Assembly (NCBI GenBank): GCA_003133425.1
Contig: PKXI01000273.1
Coordinates: 1-14,699 of the forward strand
DNA from: Acidobacteriaceae bacterium
GTDB lineage: Bacteria > Acidobacteriota > Terriglobia > Terriglobales > Acidobacteriaceae
Length of the DNA: 14,699 bases
Direction: 5' to 3'
Shown: positions 14,288 through 14,699 of the stretch, piece after piece
Layout of the letters: the number at the start of each line of letters is the position of its first letter
How positions within the stretch are numbered: position 1 is the first letter of the stretch
Made by a program: the position numbers and the translations under genes
The notes under the pieces: generated by a model
What the model saw: only the letters and a program-made list of their open reading frames with translations
Databases searched by the model: none
Told to the model about the DNA's origin: nothing

Positions 14288-14400
14288 GGCAAGACCGAAG
14301 ACCTCAGAAAAGACTGTAAGCGGCCAATCCACTTCTGGCCTTTCGACGGCTGGGAGGTTCCGCAAGGCAAGTCGGTCGTCGCGGAGGTCTACCCGGCACG
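14288..14400 (+). pseudogene. DUF429-like gene fragment
   Basis: A plus frame immediately after the nuclease gene reads KTEDLRKDCKRPIHFWPFDG and on to WEVPQGKSVVAEVYPA. The HFWPFDGW...P.GKSV..EVYP pattern is typical of a conserved segment of DUF429-type proteins. There is no start in keeping with the family, and the similarity ends near 14394, next to the cold-shock gene that ends at 14404 on the other strand. It is best read as an internal piece of a gene left at a recombination junction. The family assignment is from memory of the motif. Confidence 0.5.
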
Positions 14401-14403
14401 ATG

Positions 14404-14634
14404 TCAGGCTGTCCCGTGGTCAGCGTGCTTGAGGCAAGTCACTGCACCCGCCTGTTGACCTTTTTGCCCCTCGACAATGTCGAACTCGACTTCGTCACCT
14501 TCTTTGAGCGTTTTGTACCCGTCCGATTGAATCGCTGAGTAGTGAACGAATACATCTGGCCCGTCTTCCCGTCCAATGAATCCAAAACCTTTGGCGTTGT
14601 TAAACCACGTAACTACTCCTTTGTACTGAGCCAC
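14404..14634 (-). CDS. Cold-shock domain protein (CspA family)
   Basis: With the GTG at 14634 the product is 76 residues and opens [20 protein letters not shown], the usual start of the family. The frame runs on to a GTG at 14679 (91 residues) and contains an ATG at 14655. The purine-rich AAGGAAGGCAGGAG before 14634 favours the shorter form. Both nucleic-acid-binding motifs are present, RNP1 KGFGFI and RNP2 VFVHY, in the five-stranded OB fold, followed by [17 protein letters not shown]. The protein binds single-stranded RNA/DNA as an RNA chaperone in the cytoplasm. The C-terminus ([14 protein letters not shown]) is a little longer than in typical CspA. It is a single gene facing the accessory genes and perhaps marks their right border. 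Confidence 0.93.
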   Translation of the reverse strand: MAQYKGVVTWFNNAKGFGFIGREDGPDVFVHYSAIQSDGYKTLKEGDEVEFDIVEGQKGQQAGAVTCLKHADHGTA

Positions 14635-14699
14635 ACGCTCCTGCCTTCCTTGCATCTGGGGTGTCGGCGAATCGGGCACTGGGATGCACGTACCGTTAT

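Noticed and set aside
1..14699. CRISPR array, rRNA genes or integrase gene in the window
   Set aside because: No regularly spaced repeats, rRNA sequence or tyrosine/serine recombinase motifs were seen on either strand.

Overview
The window looks like accessory DNA from an Acidobacteriota-type soil bacterium. The strongest clue is a very large TonB-dependent receptor with an N-terminal carboxypeptidase-regulatory-like domain (the Oar-like architecture that is abundant in that phylum). GC-rich codon use, frequent TTG/GTG starts with good Shine-Dalgarno sites, and several small proteins of acidobacterial character agree. This is an inference from family types, not a database match.

Layout. 1-2185 (minus): 5' part of the TonB-dependent receptor, running off the left edge. 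2388-2899 (minus): a small two-helix His/Cys membrane protein resembling DUF2946, possibly coupled to an upstream small ORF. 3083-3650 (minus): a [2Fe-2S] thioredoxin-like ferredoxin and a 62-residue single-pass membrane protein. 3675-3697: a palindromic G-tract operator of CsoR/RcnR type in the divergent promoter. 3718-5998 (plus): an RcnR-like repressor with the complete Ni/Co ligand set, followed by a His-rich P1B-type ATPase with an atypical Ala-Cys-Gly in place of CPC. These form a plausible metal (Ni/Co) homeostasis cluster: sensor, operator, exporter, and a divergently controlled Fe-S/membrane pair.

6092-8388 is a nested mobile-element scar: the 3' end of an IS91-family element, interrupted by a complete 1478-bp IS5-family element with 13-bp inverted repeats and a 3-bp target duplication. 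The right end of the IS5 element lies exactly at the stop codon of a thiamine-diphosphate enzyme gene of the acetolactate-synthase/benzoylformate-decarboxylase superfamily (8391-9938, minus). A 72-residue conserved-looking hypothetical protein follows (10086-10304, minus), then about 1 kb with no convincing gene.

11280-11324 is the 3' half of an initiator tRNA-fMet without its 5' half, which is the usual footprint of an integrase attachment site. To its right lie gene debris and small ORFs (a frameshifted zinc-ribbon protein with a duplicated C-terminal tail, and a 70-residue protein), then a GHKL-type ATPase joined to a PD-(D/E)XK nuclease resembling the Shedu/DUF4263 nuclease. That gene is broken into two ORFs by a -1 frameshift. 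A DUF429-like gene fragment and a cold-shock protein gene (minus) close the window. The most interesting items are the RcnR/ATPase/ferredoxin cluster and the GHKL-ATPase/nuclease candidate defence protein beside the tRNA scar.
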